From Spirochaetaceae bacterium (GTDB lineage Bacteria > Spirochaetota > Spirochaetia > DSM-27196 > SLAA01): 7,412 nucleotides of DNA. Below, one piece after another: positions 1-6,815 of this stretch. Location: positions 1-7,412 of the forward strand of contig PXEI01000185.1 of the NCBI GenBank assembly GCA_003564775.1, read 5' to 3'. The position numbers and the translations under genes are program-made. The notes beneath the pieces were generated by a model that did not search any database, was not told the origin of the DNA, and saw only the letters and a list, made by a program, of their open reading frames with translations. The first letter of the stretch is position 1. The number at the start of each line of letters is the position of its first letter.

Positions 1-1663
1 ACAAGCCTAAGCCGGTGCCTGTGCGTTTTGTAGTGAAGTATGGATGAAAAACCTGAGCGTGGTGTTCGGTCGCGATCCCCGGCCCAGTGTCGCGCACCTG
101 TATTCTACAGTAGCGAGAATTTCCCTTCGTTACAACATCGGCTCGTACTATCACCTTACCGCCGTCCGACATCGCCTCAATTGCATTCTTGAAGAGGTTC
201 GCAAATACCTGCTTGATCTGTGACCGGTCGGCATCCACCAAGAGATCAGGCGCCACATCACTATACTCTACCTCAGTCTTGGAGTAGTCGGCGTAGGTAG
301 CAGCCACTTCCCCCACAAGCTCCGCAAGATGCAGCTGCTCAATATTCGGCTCAGGTAAACGAGTGAAGTTGCTGAACTCGGAAAGCATGTTGCTCAGAGC
401 ATCTACCTCGGTGATTATGGAGCGCATGGAACTCACAAACACCGCATTGAAATCCTCGGCACCCTTGTCGTGCTTCCGCACCAGCCTTTCGGCAGATAGC
501 TTGATAGGGGTCAAGGGATTCTTGATCTCATGGGCTAGCCTCTGCGCAATTTCCTGCCATGCCGCGACCTTCTCGGTCTGAAGGATTTTAAGACGGTTGC
601 GCTCAAGCTCCGAAACCATACGATTGAAGGAGTCCACCAGGTTAGAAAGGTCGTCATGCGAGCGAGTGAGAATGCGGATAGAGAAGTCACCCTCGGCCAC
701 TCGTCGCGTTGCCTCCTCAAGGTTAACGATAGGACGTATAATCTCGTCGCTGAGAAAAAAGCTCACCAGTATGGCAAGCAGCAACAGTGGAAAGGAGAAA
801 AACGCGTAGAACACCGAAAGGGCTACGATAAAGGTAGCCTGCAGCCTGTCCAGTTGCACGAAGGTCTCACGTGAACTGGTCAACAGTTGCGCGTGGAGAT
901 CAAAATCTGCTGGCAGCACGACGCTGATCACCGCTGTGAGGATCTCGGAATCGGGCTCAGCACGGAATGCACGGCTAAACCGAAGCAGACTTCGATCCAC
1001 CACGTTATCCCGCACAACTAAACCCTCACGCGTCAGCGCTCCGGAGAGGTTCGGTACATGTGCGATCTCGGCTCCGCCCGAGAACAGCGATACTCCCTCG
1101 CCGTCAAAGACCTGGAATGCGTCCACCGCATGGTTACTCCGCTGCAAGAGATCCCACGCCGACTCCGGATCGTCCGAGAACCGGCTGAGCACATTCTCAA
1201 GCATTCCGGCCGAGGCGTAGCGCTCTAAGGATGAGACTTTGTCGTCATAGTACTCAAGCGCAATTGCCAGCCCCCCTTCCAGCGCCTCGCCAGTTCTGTC
1301 GCTGAACCAGGACTGCATCGCGGTAGAGATGAAGTTTATGGACAACACCCCCTGGGGACCTGCCGCCAGTACGACAATGAGAACGAAAAAGACAAGCAAC
1401 CGGGTCTTGAACGAGCCGCCGGGATGCCCGGAACTCCGTTCACGAAACAGGCGCACCAAGTACACAACAATAAAGGCAAGGAGTACCAAGGGAAAAGCAA
1501 GGGCGGGAATGAGAACGTACGAGCCAACGCCGGGAACCGTAAAGGACAGGTCTGAGAGCAGCTGGGTGGAAAACACCAGAACCAGGCTCACAAGAACCAG
1601 GTACAGGATTGCCAGACTGATGAGTGTGCTTAGTGAGGTGTGTGTCGCCCGTCGATTTCGCAT
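1..1663 (-). CDS. NtrY-like sensor histidine kinase (C-terminus off the left edge)
   Basis: The open frame gives 554 residues without interruption before the window ends. Three hydrophobic helices near the N-terminus (about 11-34, 49-70, 88-112) are followed by an extracytoplasmic region (about 113-275), a fourth helix (277-304) and a HAMP linker starting at DEIIRP (306-311) with RVAEGDFSIR (about 321-330). The dimerisation/phosphoacceptor site is AHEIKNPLTPIK with His378. ATP-binding motifs follow: N box NLFKNAIEAM (Asn489/Asn493), G1 box DTGPGI (525-530), F box around PYFTT (541-545) and the start of the G2 box GTGLGL (549-554), where the window stops. Only a few dozen residues are probably missing. 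The four-helix architecture and H box match NtrY-type kinases, whose usual partner is an NtrX-type sigma-54 activator. I see no PAS domain between HAMP and His378. The signal sensed is unknown. ATG 1663 is fixed by GGAGGT. Confidence 0.93.
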   Translation of the reverse strand, partial: MRNRRATHTSLSTLISLAILYLVLVSLVLVFSTQLLSDLSFTVPGVGSYVLIPALAFPLVLLAFIVVYLVRLFRERSSGHPGGSFKTRLLVFFVLIVVLAAGPQGVLSINFISTAMQSWFSDRTGEALEGGLAIALEYYDDKVSSLERYASAGMLENVLSRFSDDPESAWDLLQRSNHAVDAFQVFDGEGVSLFSGGAEIAHVPNLSGALTREGLVVRDNVVDRSLLRFSRAFRAEPDSEILTAVISVVLPADFDLHAQLLTSSRETFVQLDRLQATFIVALSVFYAFFSFPLLLLAILVSFFLSDEIIRPIVNLEEATRRVAEGDFSIRILTRSHDDLSNLVDSFNRMVSELERNRLKILQTEKVAAWQEIAQRLAHEIKNPLTPIKLSAERLVRKHDKGAEDFNAVFVSSMRSIITEVDALSNMLSEFSNFTRLPEPNIEQLHLAELVGEVAATYADYSKTEVEYSDVAPDLLVDADRSQIKQVFANLFKNAIEAMSDGGKVIVRADVVTKGNSRYCRIQVRDTGPGIATEHHAQVFHPYFTTKRTGTGLGL

Positions 1664-2343
1664 AGGACACCACCTCCGTTGATGGCGGACAGATCCTGCA
1701 CCGTGGGGATCTCACACCGAACCCAGTCAGTCGCAAGCACCTCATCACGAAGTACAAACGAGAGAATACCAAGGGCTGGCACCAGTTTCATTGGGGTAAG
1801 CCGTACTTGAGCCGCCACCGTGATGTCGTCTTCCGACAGACTATCGTAGTGTATCTCATCAAGGGGCACTCGCAAACGCGAAACAGCAAAAAAAGCCCGC
1901 AGGAAGTCTTCCCGGTCGGCGAAGCGCTGGGTAGCGCCTTCAGACATCAACACATAACGGCGTTCAAAGATGTCCCAGTACGCCTCATAACGGTAGCCGT
2001 GCTCGGAAAGCAGCCGCTCGCCCAGAATGCGAAAGATACCCCGCCGAGGACGATACACGCGAGCCACAAAGTGAATTTCACTGCGGAGCCCGTCATGTAA
2101 CGCTTCAAGAACCGGAAGGGGGTCGTAACCTGTGAGTTCTATGTCGAGAAGAAGATGATCCTGCAGTACAAGCGACGGACGAACCGTCAACGCGACATGC
2201 GGTCCACCGCTATCCGCCCAGAGCGCCGTAGAAGTAAACGCAGTCACAAGGACAAACACGCACACCTGGCGGGCAAAGATGCCCCGAGGCCTACTCCTCT
2301 TCGAAACGCTTCTCGAAAAGCTGTGCGAGGGCTTCAACCGCAT
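1630..2343 (-). CDS. DUF4390-like exported protein of unknown function
   Basis: This protein of about 237 residues has a basic N-terminus ending RPRGIFARQ, a hydrophobic segment (about 27-40) and a likely signal peptidase site after LWA (about residue 43). It is therefore probably secreted to the periplasm. The mature region shows a DUF4390-like pattern: an early strand with an acidic LLLDIEL, a helix PLPVLEALHDGLRSEIHF, a basic loop VYRPRRGIF, and RYEAYWDIFERRYVLMSEG with aromatic residues (about 118-135). It is followed directly by a sensor kinase gene, which is the usual company of DUF4390 genes as I recall it. The start is uncertain. ATG 2343 has GAGGA 8 nt upstream and keeps the charged n-region but overlaps ptsH by 53 nt. 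TTG 2337 is similar. GTG 2265 avoids the overlap but leaves a signal peptide without positive charge. The 3' end overlaps the kinase by 34 nt. Confidence 0.75.
   Translation of the reverse strand: MRLKPSHSFSRSVSKRSRPRGIFARQVCVFVLVTAFTSTALWADSGGPHVALTVRPSLVLQDHLLLDIELTGYDPLPVLEALHDGLRSEIHFVARVYRPRRGIFRILGERLLSEHGYRYEAYWDIFERRYVLMSEGATQRFADREDFLRAFFAVSRLRVPLDEIHYDSLSEDDITVAAQVRLTPMKLVPALGILSFVLRDEVLATDWVRCEIPTVQDLSAINGGGVLCEIDGRHTPH
1672..1677 (-). promoter_or_regulatory. Strong ribosome binding site for the sensor kinase
   Basis: The minus strand carries GGAGGT, a near-perfect Shine-Dalgarno sequence, 8 nt upstream of ATG 1663. It lies inside the last codons of the DUF4390-like gene, so those codons serve both as protein code and as the ribosome site of the kinase. 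It fixes the kinase start. Confidence 0.75.
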
Positions 2344-2557
2344 CCTCTTCGTCCTCGCCTTCGGCAGTAATCTGTATACTGGAGTTGTAACTGGCTCCAA
2401 GCGTGATGATCCCCATTATTGACTTGGCATTGATTTCTTCGTCTTCGCTCTTGAAAAAGATCTTGGACTTGAACTTGCCTGCTGTTTGAACAATTAAGGC
2501 TGCAGGCCGAGCATGAATTCCGGCGCGGTTTTTTACGGTGACAAGCTTCTCTGTCAT
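2291..2557 (-). CDS. ptsH: HPr, phosphocarrier and regulatory protein
   Basis: This 88-residue HPr has both regulatory sites: the phosphocarrier His15 in NRAGIHARPA (10-19) and the HprK target Ser46 in NAKSIMGI (43-50). In family terms His15 is phosphorylated by enzyme I and Ser46 by HprK. Both sites are in the exact canonical positions, so the protein could work as a sugar-transport phosphocarrier, a regulator, or both. No enzyme I or EII component lies in the window. The C-terminus is acidic (EDEEDAVEALAQLFEKRFEEE's first part and last residues). GAGGA at 2566-2562 precedes ATG 2557 by 4 nt, overlapping the hprK stop region. Its last 50 or so bases probably also encode the start of the next gene in another frame. 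Confidence 0.98.
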   Translation of the reverse strand: MTEKLVTVKNRAGIHARPAALIVQTAGKFKSKIFFKSEDEEINAKSIMGIITLGASYNSSIQITAEGEDEEDAVEALAQLFEKRFEEE

Positions 2558-2567
2558 GTTATCCTCA

Positions 2568-3575
2568 TTATCTGCTGGTCAGATCATCATAACTCATTGG
2601 ATCACGGTCTTGGAAGTACCGCGCACGCGCATTTTCCGTTTCCAGCCACTTGAGGACACTTTGATTGAACTCTCGCGCGGAGTAATACCCCATTTGCTTG
2701 AGCCTTTCGTTCATTGCAGCCGTTTCAATAATGATTGGAATATTTCTCCCCGCCTTGACCGGGATCTCGAGATAGGGCACCTGGACACCCAGGATCTCCT
2801 GGTAACGCTCGTCGGCCCCAATGCGGTCGTAAGTCTTGTCCGGCTCCCACAGCTCCAGCTCAATTACCAGCTGGACTTTTTTCTGGTCACGAATGGCACC
2901 AACACCAAACAAGTGAGTAACATTTATGATTCCGAGACCCCGGATCTCCATGTGGTGCCCTAACACCTTGTTGGCCCCGGATCCGGTGAGTATGTCTCCG
3001 GCAACACAGCGTATCTCTACCGCGTCGTCAGCCACCAGTCGATGTCCGCGCTCAACGAGCTCCAGGGCGGTTTCGCTCTTTCCTACACCACTGTCGCCCA
3101 GAAGTAGAATTCCAATGCCAAACACTTCCACCAGCACTCCGTGAAGTGTTCGTGTCGGGGCAAAGATGTTGGTTAAGGCCCGAATAACCCGAGCGGCAAA
3201 CTCCGAAGACGCGAGTCCTGTTTGAAGCACAGGACATTGAGTCCTCTCGGCCTCGGCAAAGAACTCCCTGGTTGGTTGGAGCCCATGCGTGAACACGACA
3301 CAGGGCACCTCGACACTGAAAAACCTCTCAATGTTCTCAAACTCTTGTTGATCCGAAAGCTTGTTCAGGTACGCGGTTTCACCGCGACCAAAGACCTGGA
3401 TCCGCTCAAACCCAAAGTTGTCGAAAAAGCCACTTAGAGCAAGGCCCGGGCGGTTGAGATCCGGCACGGTGATTGGCCGCGCAAGGCCGGGACGACCGCC
3501 GAGACAGCGAAGGTCAAGTTCATTCTGCTCCTGCATGTCCAGGTTGAGCAGATCCAGGACGGTAAATGACTTCAT
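2568..3575 (-). CDS. hprK: HPr kinase/phosphorylase
   Basis: This 335-residue enzyme phosphorylates HPr on Ser46 and removes that phosphate in response to metabolite levels, linking carbon state to regulation. The N-terminal domain (about 1-130) precedes a catalytic domain with the conserved His145 in LHGVLVEVFG, Walker A GDSGVGKSE (160-168, Lys166), the acidic pair in LVADDAVEI (Asp183/Asp184), the signature MEIRGLGIINV (209-219) and the C-terminal KAGRNIPIIIETAAMNERLKQMGY-type block (274 onward). All are intact, and length is slightly above the roughly 310 residues of Bacillus HprK. The start ATG 3575 overlaps the hpf stop as ATGA. No good ribosome site lies upstream, so translation probably depends on coupling to hpf. 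The direct neighbour downstream is its substrate gene, ptsH, 10 bases away. Confidence 0.97.
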   Translation of the reverse strand: MKSFTVLDLLNLDMQEQNELDLRCLGGRPGLARPITVPDLNRPGLALSGFFDNFGFERIQVFGRGETAYLNKLSDQQEFENIERFFSVEVPCVVFTHGLQPTREFFAEAERTQCPVLQTGLASSEFAARVIRALTNIFAPTRTLHGVLVEVFGIGILLLGDSGVGKSETALELVERGHRLVADDAVEIRCVAGDILTGSGANKVLGHHMEIRGLGIINVTHLFGVGAIRDQKKVQLVIELELWEPDKTYDRIGADERYQEILGVQVPYLEIPVKAGRNIPIIIETAAMNERLKQMGYYSAREFNQSVLKWLETENARARYFQDRDPMSYDDLTSR

Positions 3576-3865
3576 GAACGGTCGGTTATTTTATCCTTTT
3601 CTTTGCGCACCTTCATTTCAAGCTTGTCCATGAGTTTATCAACGCCCTCTTTCAGATCAAAACTTGTCGTCTTTACCACGGCGTCCTTGCCCCAACGAAA
3701 ATGCATCTTGGCTTCCAGTTCGAACTCTTTTTTCTCTTTAGTGAACGTGAAATCTAGATTCACGATGTAGTCATCGGCAAAGGCCACTCGTTCCAACTTC
3801 TTGTCGATCAGCTCCTTAGTCTCTTCCTTCACATCGAAATGAACGCCTTTGATGTCAACTTCCAT
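3572..3865 (-). CDS. hpf: Short-form ribosome hibernation promoting factor (HPF/YfiA family)
   Basis: This 97-residue cytoplasmic protein should bind the 30S subunit at the mRNA/tRNA path and help store ribosomes as inactive particles when growth slows. It starts MEVDIKGVHFDV, the usual first beta-strand of the family, and continues with a KEETKELIDKKLERV helix. A basic-acidic strand pair follows, then the conserved pattern KTTSFDLKEGVDKLMDKLEMKVRKEKDK (conserved aspartate and helix near residues 66-92). It lacks the roughly 80-residue C-terminal dimerisation domain of long HPF, so it is the short type. Start ATG 3865 is preferred for its ribosome site and family alignment. The stop TGA overlaps the hprK ATG (ATGA). 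Position after rpoN is the classic location of this gene, formerly called the sigma-54 modulation protein. Confidence 0.95.
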   Translation of the reverse strand: MEVDIKGVHFDVKEETKELIDKKLERVAFADDYIVNLDFTFTKEKKEFELEAKMHFRWGKDAVVKTTSFDLKEGVDKLMDKLEMKVRKEKDKITDRS

Positions 3866-3872
3866 ACCGTAT

Positions 3873-3879
3873 CCCCCTT
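3873..3879 (-). promoter_or_regulatory. Ribosome binding site fixing the hpf start
   Basis: The minus strand reads AAGGGGG here, 7 nt upstream of ATG 3865. It is the best ribosome site near this gene and favours the 97-residue product over a 111-residue one starting at 3907, whose extra 14 residues (MAPNSRKERQGGYG) look like translated leader and are not part of the conserved family N-terminus. Confidence 0.7.
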
Positions 3880-3928
3880 GTCGTTCCTTGCGGCTGTTCG
3901 GCGCCACCCGTCGCGCATGCCGAATGCC

Positions 3929-5302
3929 TTAGCGATCATACGAAGACGAAATTGCAAGTTCGTTTCGATACTTTGCAACCGTCCGCCGTGCAATGGTTAT
4001 CCCACGCTTTGCCAGAAGATCTGCGATCTTCTGATCAGAAAGATGTTGCTCTTGGCCCTCTTCGGCAAGGATTTCTCGTATGGTTTCCTTAACCGCCTCC
4101 TTGGACATCTGCGATCCGCCCGAGCCGGTGCCCGAAACCGCGTTCGAAAAGAAGTACTTCAACTCGAAAATGCCCCATTCGGTCTGCACATACTTGTTTG
4201 TGGTAATCCGAGACACCGTTGCCTCATGCACCCCTACCTCTCCGGCAATGTCCTTGAGCGTAAGTGGCACCAGGAACTTGGGCCCCTTGAGAAAGAAGTT
4301 GCGCTGGAACTCCACAATTGAGCGTGCGGTTTTCATGAGCGTGTGCTTCCGCTGTTCAATACTGTGGATAAACCACTTGGCATCCTTCACACTTCGCGAT
4401 GCGAAGCGGCGTGCCGTCTTCTCACCGTCACTGCCATGAGCGAGCGACTCAAAAAACCCGTTCACCCCAAGCACAGGAATTTCTTCATCGTTCATGAGAA
4501 GAACAATGCGCCCCTCACGCATAACCACCATGAGATCCGGGATAACGTATGTTGGTTGATCTCCGGCGTAGAGCCGTCCGGGAAAGGGGTCGAGCTCTCG
4601 AATGAACGCTACCGCGATGTCTATTGCCTCCGGATCCGCCTTAAGCTTACGTGCGATCTCGTTAGGCTTGCTCTTTTCGAGCAGCGGAAGATACTCCCCA
4701 ATGATTTGGCACACATAGTCCGGACAGTCCTCAGCACGCTGGGCCTGCACGAGGAGCGACTCGCGGTAGTCGGCGACTGCACAGCCGACCGGATCAAGCC
4801 CTTGTACCAGGTGCAGGGCGTCTTTGAGCGTCTCAAGTTGGCCTTCCGTCACAAGCTCATGCGGCTCTGATTGATGAAAACCGTTATTGTCCAGATTGTG
4901 TATGACAAGAATCCCGACCTGGAACAGCTCGGCGGAAACAGGTTGGAGGCGCCACTGCCACTCAAGGTGCTCATGGAGGGACTCCGGGCGCGACAATGCA
5001 CCTTCCATGAAGCTCCGTTTGGCGTCACCGGCCGCGTCGTCATACCCTGAACTAAAACCCGGATCTGAACTGTTCTCGAAATACTCGCGCGACTCGTCCT
5101 CGGTAGCCCCCGGGCGCAACTCGTCTATGGAAAGAGTGGGCTTTTCCTCCACCAGCTCGAGGGCTGGATTTGCCTCAAGTTCAGCCTCAATGCGTGCCTG
5201 CAACTCCTGAATGGGCAACGCCATCATCTGGATGCTTTGCAAGAGTTGTGGATTCATTTTGAGGCGCTGGTCTTGAACCAGCCCCTGACGCTGCACCTGC
5301 AC
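3929..5302 (-). CDS. rpoN: RNA polymerase sigma-54 factor
   Basis: This 457-residue sigma-54 directs RNA polymerase to -24/-12 promoters, which open only with help from an AAA+ activator. Region I (about 1-48) is glutamine- and leucine-rich, with MNPQLLQSIQMMALPIQELQ in the usual place. An acidic linker follows (about 50-95), then the core-binding domain (about 100-290, with LDNNGF and LQGLDPVG-type motifs). The helix-turn-helix lies near 347-368 (LTLKDIAGEVGVHEATVSRI). The C-terminus carries the diagnostic RpoN box ARRTVAKYR at 438-446, intact. Length is normal for the family (E. coli 477). The start is GTG, with GGAGGA 7 nt upstream at 5315-5310. Adjacency to lptB upstream and hpf downstream is a widely conserved arrangement in Gram-negative bacteria. 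No sigma-54 activator is encoded inside the window, though the kinase at the left edge belongs to a family that normally controls one. Confidence 0.98.
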   Translation of the reverse strand: MQVQRQGLVQDQRLKMNPQLLQSIQMMALPIQELQARIEAELEANPALELVEEKPTLSIDELRPGATEDESREYFENSSDPGFSSGYDDAAGDAKRSFMEGALSRPESLHEHLEWQWRLQPVSAELFQVGILVIHNLDNNGFHQSEPHELVTEGQLETLKDALHLVQGLDPVGCAVADYRESLLVQAQRAEDCPDYVCQIIGEYLPLLEKSKPNEIARKLKADPEAIDIAVAFIRELDPFPGRLYAGDQPTYVIPDLMVVMREGRIVLLMNDEEIPVLGVNGFFESLAHGSDGEKTARRFASRSVKDAKWFIHSIEQRKHTLMKTARSIVEFQRNFFLKGPKFLVPLTLKDIAGEVGVHEATVSRITTNKYVQTEWGIFELKYFFSNAVSGTGSGGSQMSKEAVKETIREILAEEGQEQHLSDQKIADLLAKRGITIARRTVAKYRNELAISSSYDR

Positions 5303-5322
5303 TACGGTGTCCTCCAGTCCTA

Positions 5323-5354
5323 TCTATATTGAATCCCCACACAGCTCTTGTCAA
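5323..5354 (-). promoter_or_regulatory. Candidate sigma-70-type promoter for rpoN and downstream genes
   Basis: In the 71-bp gap between lptB and rpoN the minus strand carries a perfect -35 hexamer TTGACA (5354-5349). Downstream is an AT-rich stretch containing CAATAT (17-nt spacing, only 3 of 6 matches to the -10 consensus) and TATAGA (20-nt spacing, 4 of 6). Either would start transcription near 5316-5319, just ahead of the rpoN ribosome site GGAGGA (5315-5310), giving a very short leader. The -35 is convincing. The -10 choice is uncertain because the better match has long spacing. No terminator hairpin with a T-run is visible in the gap, so read-through from lptB is also likely. Confidence 0.4.
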
Positions 5355-5373
5355 CGCCGATTCATTCCTGAGG

Positions 5374-6135
5374 CTACATCCGGAAACTTTCCCCAAGATA
5401 GACTCGTCGGGCTATCTCATTGCTCATAAGTTCCTCGGGGTTGCCCTTCACCACAATCTCACCGGCATTGATGATGTAGGAACGGTCGGTTATCTCAAGC
5501 GTATCCCGCACGTTGTGGTCGGTAAGGAGCACACCAATTCCGGCAGCTGCAAGATTCTGGATAATTCCCTTAATCTCATACACCGCAATAGGATCAATCC
5601 CTGCAAAGGGTTCATCTAGAAGCAGAAACTTGGGCTCAATCGCAAGAGCCCGAGCAATCTCGGTGCGACGACGTTCACCCCCGGAGAGTGTGTAGGCAGC
5701 TTGTTTCCTGTTTGCAGCAACCCCAAGCTCTTCCAGAAGCTCGTCAAGGCGTTGCCTGCGGTTAACCGGTGAGAGATCATCGCGGGTCTCAAGAATCGCC
5801 ATGATATTTTCCTCGACCGTCAACTTTCGGAAAACAGAAGCTTCTTGTGGCAGGTAGGAAATTCCGGCGCGGGCACGCCTGTACATAGCTAAATGGGTAA
5901 GATCCTGACCCTCAAGCAGTATTCGCCCCGCATCCGGGCGAATAAAACCAACCACCGAGTAAAAGACCGTGGTCTTACCAGCCCCGTTAGGGCCCAGAAA
6001 GCCAACCACCTCGCCTCGGCGCATGGAAAAGCTTACTCCGCGTACAACCTCTTTACGCCCAAAGCTCTTTCGCAGCCCCTGCACCTCAAGTTCAGGCTTT
6101 GCAGGCTGCTCTCCAGAGAGTTCTGCGGCCAGCAC
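5374..6135 (-). CDS. lptB: LptB, ATPase of the lipopolysaccharide export ABC transporter
   Basis: This 253-residue cytoplasmic ABC ATPase should power extraction of lipopolysaccharide from the inner membrane together with LptF/LptG, which are not in this window. Every catalytic motif is present: Walker A GPNGAGKT (48-55), Q-loop in [12 protein letters not shown] (Gln97), signature LSGGE (150-154), Walker B FLLLDE with catalytic Glu175, D-loop GID (179-181) and switch His207 in LLTDHN. The [18 protein letters not shown] block and the closing [16 protein letters not shown] block are strongly characteristic of LptB rather than of amino-acid transporters. Length is close to E. coli LptB (241), with about 12 extra N-terminal residues. 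The start is GTG, overlapping the lptA stop by one base, with GGAGGA at 6150-6145 placed 9 nt upstream. It is followed by a 71-bp gap before rpoN, the largest in the window. Confidence 0.97.
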   Translation of the reverse strand: MLAAELSGEQPAKPELEVQGLRKSFGRKEVVRGVSFSMRRGEVVGFLGPNGAGKTTVFYSVVGFIRPDAGRILLEGQDLTHLAMYRRARAGISYLPQEASVFRKLTVEENIMAILETRDDLSPVNRRQRLDELLEELGVAANRKQAAYTLSGGERRRTEIARALAIEPKFLLLDEPFAGIDPIAVYEIKGIIQNLAAAGIGVLLTDHNVRDTLEITDRSYIINAGEIVVKGNPEELMSNEIARRVYLGESFRM

Positions 6136-6815
6136 TATTCGCCGTCCTCCGAAGCATCGTCATTGGTCGTAATTCGGCCACGCACCTCGCCTTGCAACAC
6201 AATCTCGTCGCGATCAAGGTCTATGGTAATTCGTGTTGCGCGGTACTCATCTCCTTTACGGAACACAACCGGCATGCCGGATATTTCTAAGGTATCGATA
6301 TCCCGACGATAGCGCGCGTACTCACCGCGGGCAGTCAACTCATCCCCAAGGATACGAACCCCCGCCTGAACAATGGTGAGTTCTTCCTCATTTCGGTTCT
6401 CGAGGAAGCGTCCACGAACCAGAAGCTCATTCGCGCGATCCTCCATAATTACATTGCCTTCGGCACGCAGTTGATCGGCTTCCCGGTCAAAGAACAAGCG
6501 TGTAGCGCTGAGGTGTATATCACGTTTCGAGTCGACCACTTGAACATTGCCCTCTGCAACTGCGTACCGGAAGTTCCGACCGTAGATCTCTATCCGATCG
6601 GCGCGAATTTGGGTGTCGTCCGAGACAATCTCGGCGTTCCCCGTCAACACCGTGCGTTCTCGACCCTCGGCCAAGCTAACCGATGTTCGCTCTCCAGAGA
6701 AACGGAAACTCTCAGGGGAGGCCGCGACGAGTGGTGACACAACCAGGATCAGGAGTAGTCCAAAGGCACGCATATGAACGGCACCTGCATGGGCGCTACG
6801 CAGACTACTCTTCAT
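6135..6815 (-). CDS. lptA: LptA-like periplasmic lipopolysaccharide-bridge protein (OstA-like domain)
   Basis: This 226-residue exported protein forms, by family precedent, the periplasmic beta-jellyroll bridge that carries lipopolysaccharide from LptC to outer-membrane LptD. A basic N-terminus ([16 protein letters not shown]) leads to a hydrophobic core (about residues 17-31), with likely signal peptidase cleavage after VAA at about residue 32. The mature part contains repeated OstA-type strands such as [22 protein letters not shown]'s first half, [17 protein letters not shown] and LQGEVRG, and ends in an acidic tail. It is longer than E. coli LptA (185 residues). I chose ATG 6815 because AAGGAG at 6830-6825 sits 9 nt upstream, inside lptC. 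ATG at 6773 (codon 15) would also leave a full signal peptide but has only a weak AGGTG. The stop TAG shares a base with the GTG start of lptB, so the lpt genes look cotranscribed and coupled. Confidence 0.9.
   Translation of the reverse strand: MKSSLRSAHAGAVHMRAFGLLLILVVSPLVAASPESFRFSGERTSVSLAEGRERTVLTGNAEIVSDDTQIRADRIEIYGRNFRYAVAEGNVQVVDSKRDIHLSATRLFFDREADQLRAEGNVIMEDRANELLVRGRFLENRNEEELTIVQAGVRILGDELTARGEYARYRRDIDTLEISGMPVVFRKGDEYRATRITIDLDRDEIVLQGEVRGRITTNDDASEDGE

Noticed and set aside
2344..2400. DUF4390 gene starting at ATG 2400
   Set aside because: It would add 19 more residues ahead of an already long charged leader and extend the ptsH overlap to over 100 bases. ATG 2343 or later starts suffice for a signal peptide.
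3866..3907. A longer HPF starting at ATG 3907
   Set aside because: The 14 added residues include the ribosome site AAGGGGG in their coding bases and do not resemble the family N-terminus, which begins at MEVDIKG.
3897..3924. Inverted repeat TTCGGC / GCCGAA with a 16-nt loop between rpoN and hpf, possible terminator or attenuator
   Set aside because: The stem is only 6 bp, the loop is large and no T-run follows on the minus strand. It could arise by chance in GC-rich DNA.
4392..4406. Perfect small hairpin CTTCGC-GAT-GCGAAG
   Set aside because: It lies inside conserved rpoN coding sequence with a 6-bp stem and no T-run, so there is no support for a regulatory role.
4401..4415. Sigma-54 promoter-like GGCACG followed by TTCGC on the minus strand
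   Set aside because: The spacing between the GG and GC elements is one base too long, the -12 element is imperfect, and the site is internal to rpoN.
4343..4870. A 175-codon plus-strand open frame (also 3839-4321, 2538-2963 and 5893-6312)
   Set aside because: These lie wholly or almost wholly opposite rpoN, hprK and lptB, whose products have full sets of family motifs. Their translations show no recognisable domain and are shadows of minus-strand codons.
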